Positions 5,850-6,064 of a stretch of DNA of 6,064 nt are shown here, piece by piece. Location of the stretch: the NCBI GenBank assembly GCA_028702245.1, contig JAQVPE010000057.1:1-6064 (forward strand), in the 5' to 3' direction. The position numbers and the translations under genes are program-made. The stretch's first letter is position 1. Each line of letters begins with the position of its first letter. The DNA comes from Candidatus Izemoplasmatales bacterium. Its GTDB lineage: Bacteria; Bacillota_I; Bacilli_A; Izemoplasmatales; Hujiaoplasmataceae. A model generated the notes under the pieces. It made no database searches, had not been told where the DNA came from, and worked only from the letters and a program-made list of their open reading frames with translations.

Positions 5850-6064
5850 ATGTTCAAACTAAAGGTCGAAGCAAAAGAACTAAACGATTTCGGCTATGCG
5901 GTAGTCAGAGTTAAAGAACGTAATTTCCAAATCAGAAATATGTTGCCCGGCGAGACTGCAGAAGTCACTTTTTTTGATAACGGCACCGGAAAAGTGGACA
6001 GACTAATCGACAAAAGCCCCCTTCGTCAAAAACCGAAATGTCCATGGTATTCGGTATGCGGAGG
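5850..6064 (+). CDS. rlmD: 23S rRNA (uracil-C5) methyltransferase, RumA/RlmD family, 5' part only
   Basis: Only the first 71 codons lie in the window; the gene runs off the right edge. Residues of about 1-55 form a TRAM-like RNA-binding domain: a glycine/aromatic stretch (NDFGYAVVRV), the conserved LPGE (32-35), then SPLRQKPKC. C64 and C70 in CPWYSVCGG match the C-x5-C-x2-C ligands of the [4Fe-4S] cluster in RumA-type enzymes; the third Cys is expected just past the edge. The family uses S-adenosylmethionine to make 5-methyluridine in 23S rRNA (U1939 and/or U747; a single RlmCD does both in some Bacillota) or in tRNA, so the exact target is open. AGGGGG (5839-5844) sits five bases before the ATG at 5850 but only two before the in-frame ATG at 5847, so 5850 is preferred. 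A terminator directly upstream separates it from the SDR gene, and I see no clear promoter for it. Confidence 0.85.
   Translation, partial: MFKLKVEAKELNDFGYAVVRVKERNFQIRNMLPGETAEVTFFDNGTGKVDRLIDKSPLRQKPKCPWYSVCG

Overview
The window reads as an ordinary stretch of a bacterial chromosome, all genes on the + strand and tightly packed. It probably comes from a Bacillota/Mycoplasmatota-type organism. The evidence is strong Shine-Dalgarno sequences of the GAGGTGA type, U-tailed intrinsic terminators, sigma-A-like promoters and a MacB-type ATPase/permease fusion with no periplasmic adaptor gene beside it. TGA is used as a stop (three genes) and Trp is TGG, so the standard bacterial code applies and this is not a UGA=Trp mycoplasma. 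The lineage call is an inference; GC looks moderate by eye and no rRNA or other marker is present.

Unit 1 (about 27-2957) is a self-contained regulator/exporter operon. A sigma-A-like promoter carries a perfect 19-bp palindrome that exactly fills its spacer, followed by a TetR-family repressor gene. One base of stop/start overlap leads into a 737-aa ABC exporter (ATPase fused to an FtsX/MacB-type permease), and a clear intrinsic terminator closes the unit. The simplest reading is a repressor that shuts off its own operon until an effector, perhaps the exported compound, releases it.

Unit 2 (about 3018-5838) has its own extended -10 promoter and three co-directional genes. The first encodes an unannotated-looking protein in which I recognise a degenerate class III nucleotidyl-cyclase-like fold; it probably starts at a GTG (3059), not the upstream ATG (3035). 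The second encodes a PLP-dependent alpha-oxoamine synthase of the serine palmitoyltransferase type. The third, overlapping it by 4 bp, encodes a short-chain dehydrogenase/reductase. The last two would catalyse the first two steps of sphingoid-base synthesis: serine plus acyl-CoA to 3-ketosphinganine, then reduction to sphinganine. That would be unusual in a Bacillota-like organism, and a cyclase-like protein in the same transcript is the most novel point of the window. A hairpin terminator closes this unit.

Unit 3 (from 5850) is the 5' end of a TRAM-domain, [4Fe-4S] cluster-type 23S rRNA uracil-C5 methyltransferase gene (RumA/RlmD/RlmCD family), cut off by the window edge. No tRNA, rRNA, insertion sequence, CRISPR array or stretch of more than 300 bases without a gene was seen. 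The longest gap, about 130 bp between units 1 and 2, holds the terminator and the unit 2 promoter. The first 26 bases hold nothing I can assign.
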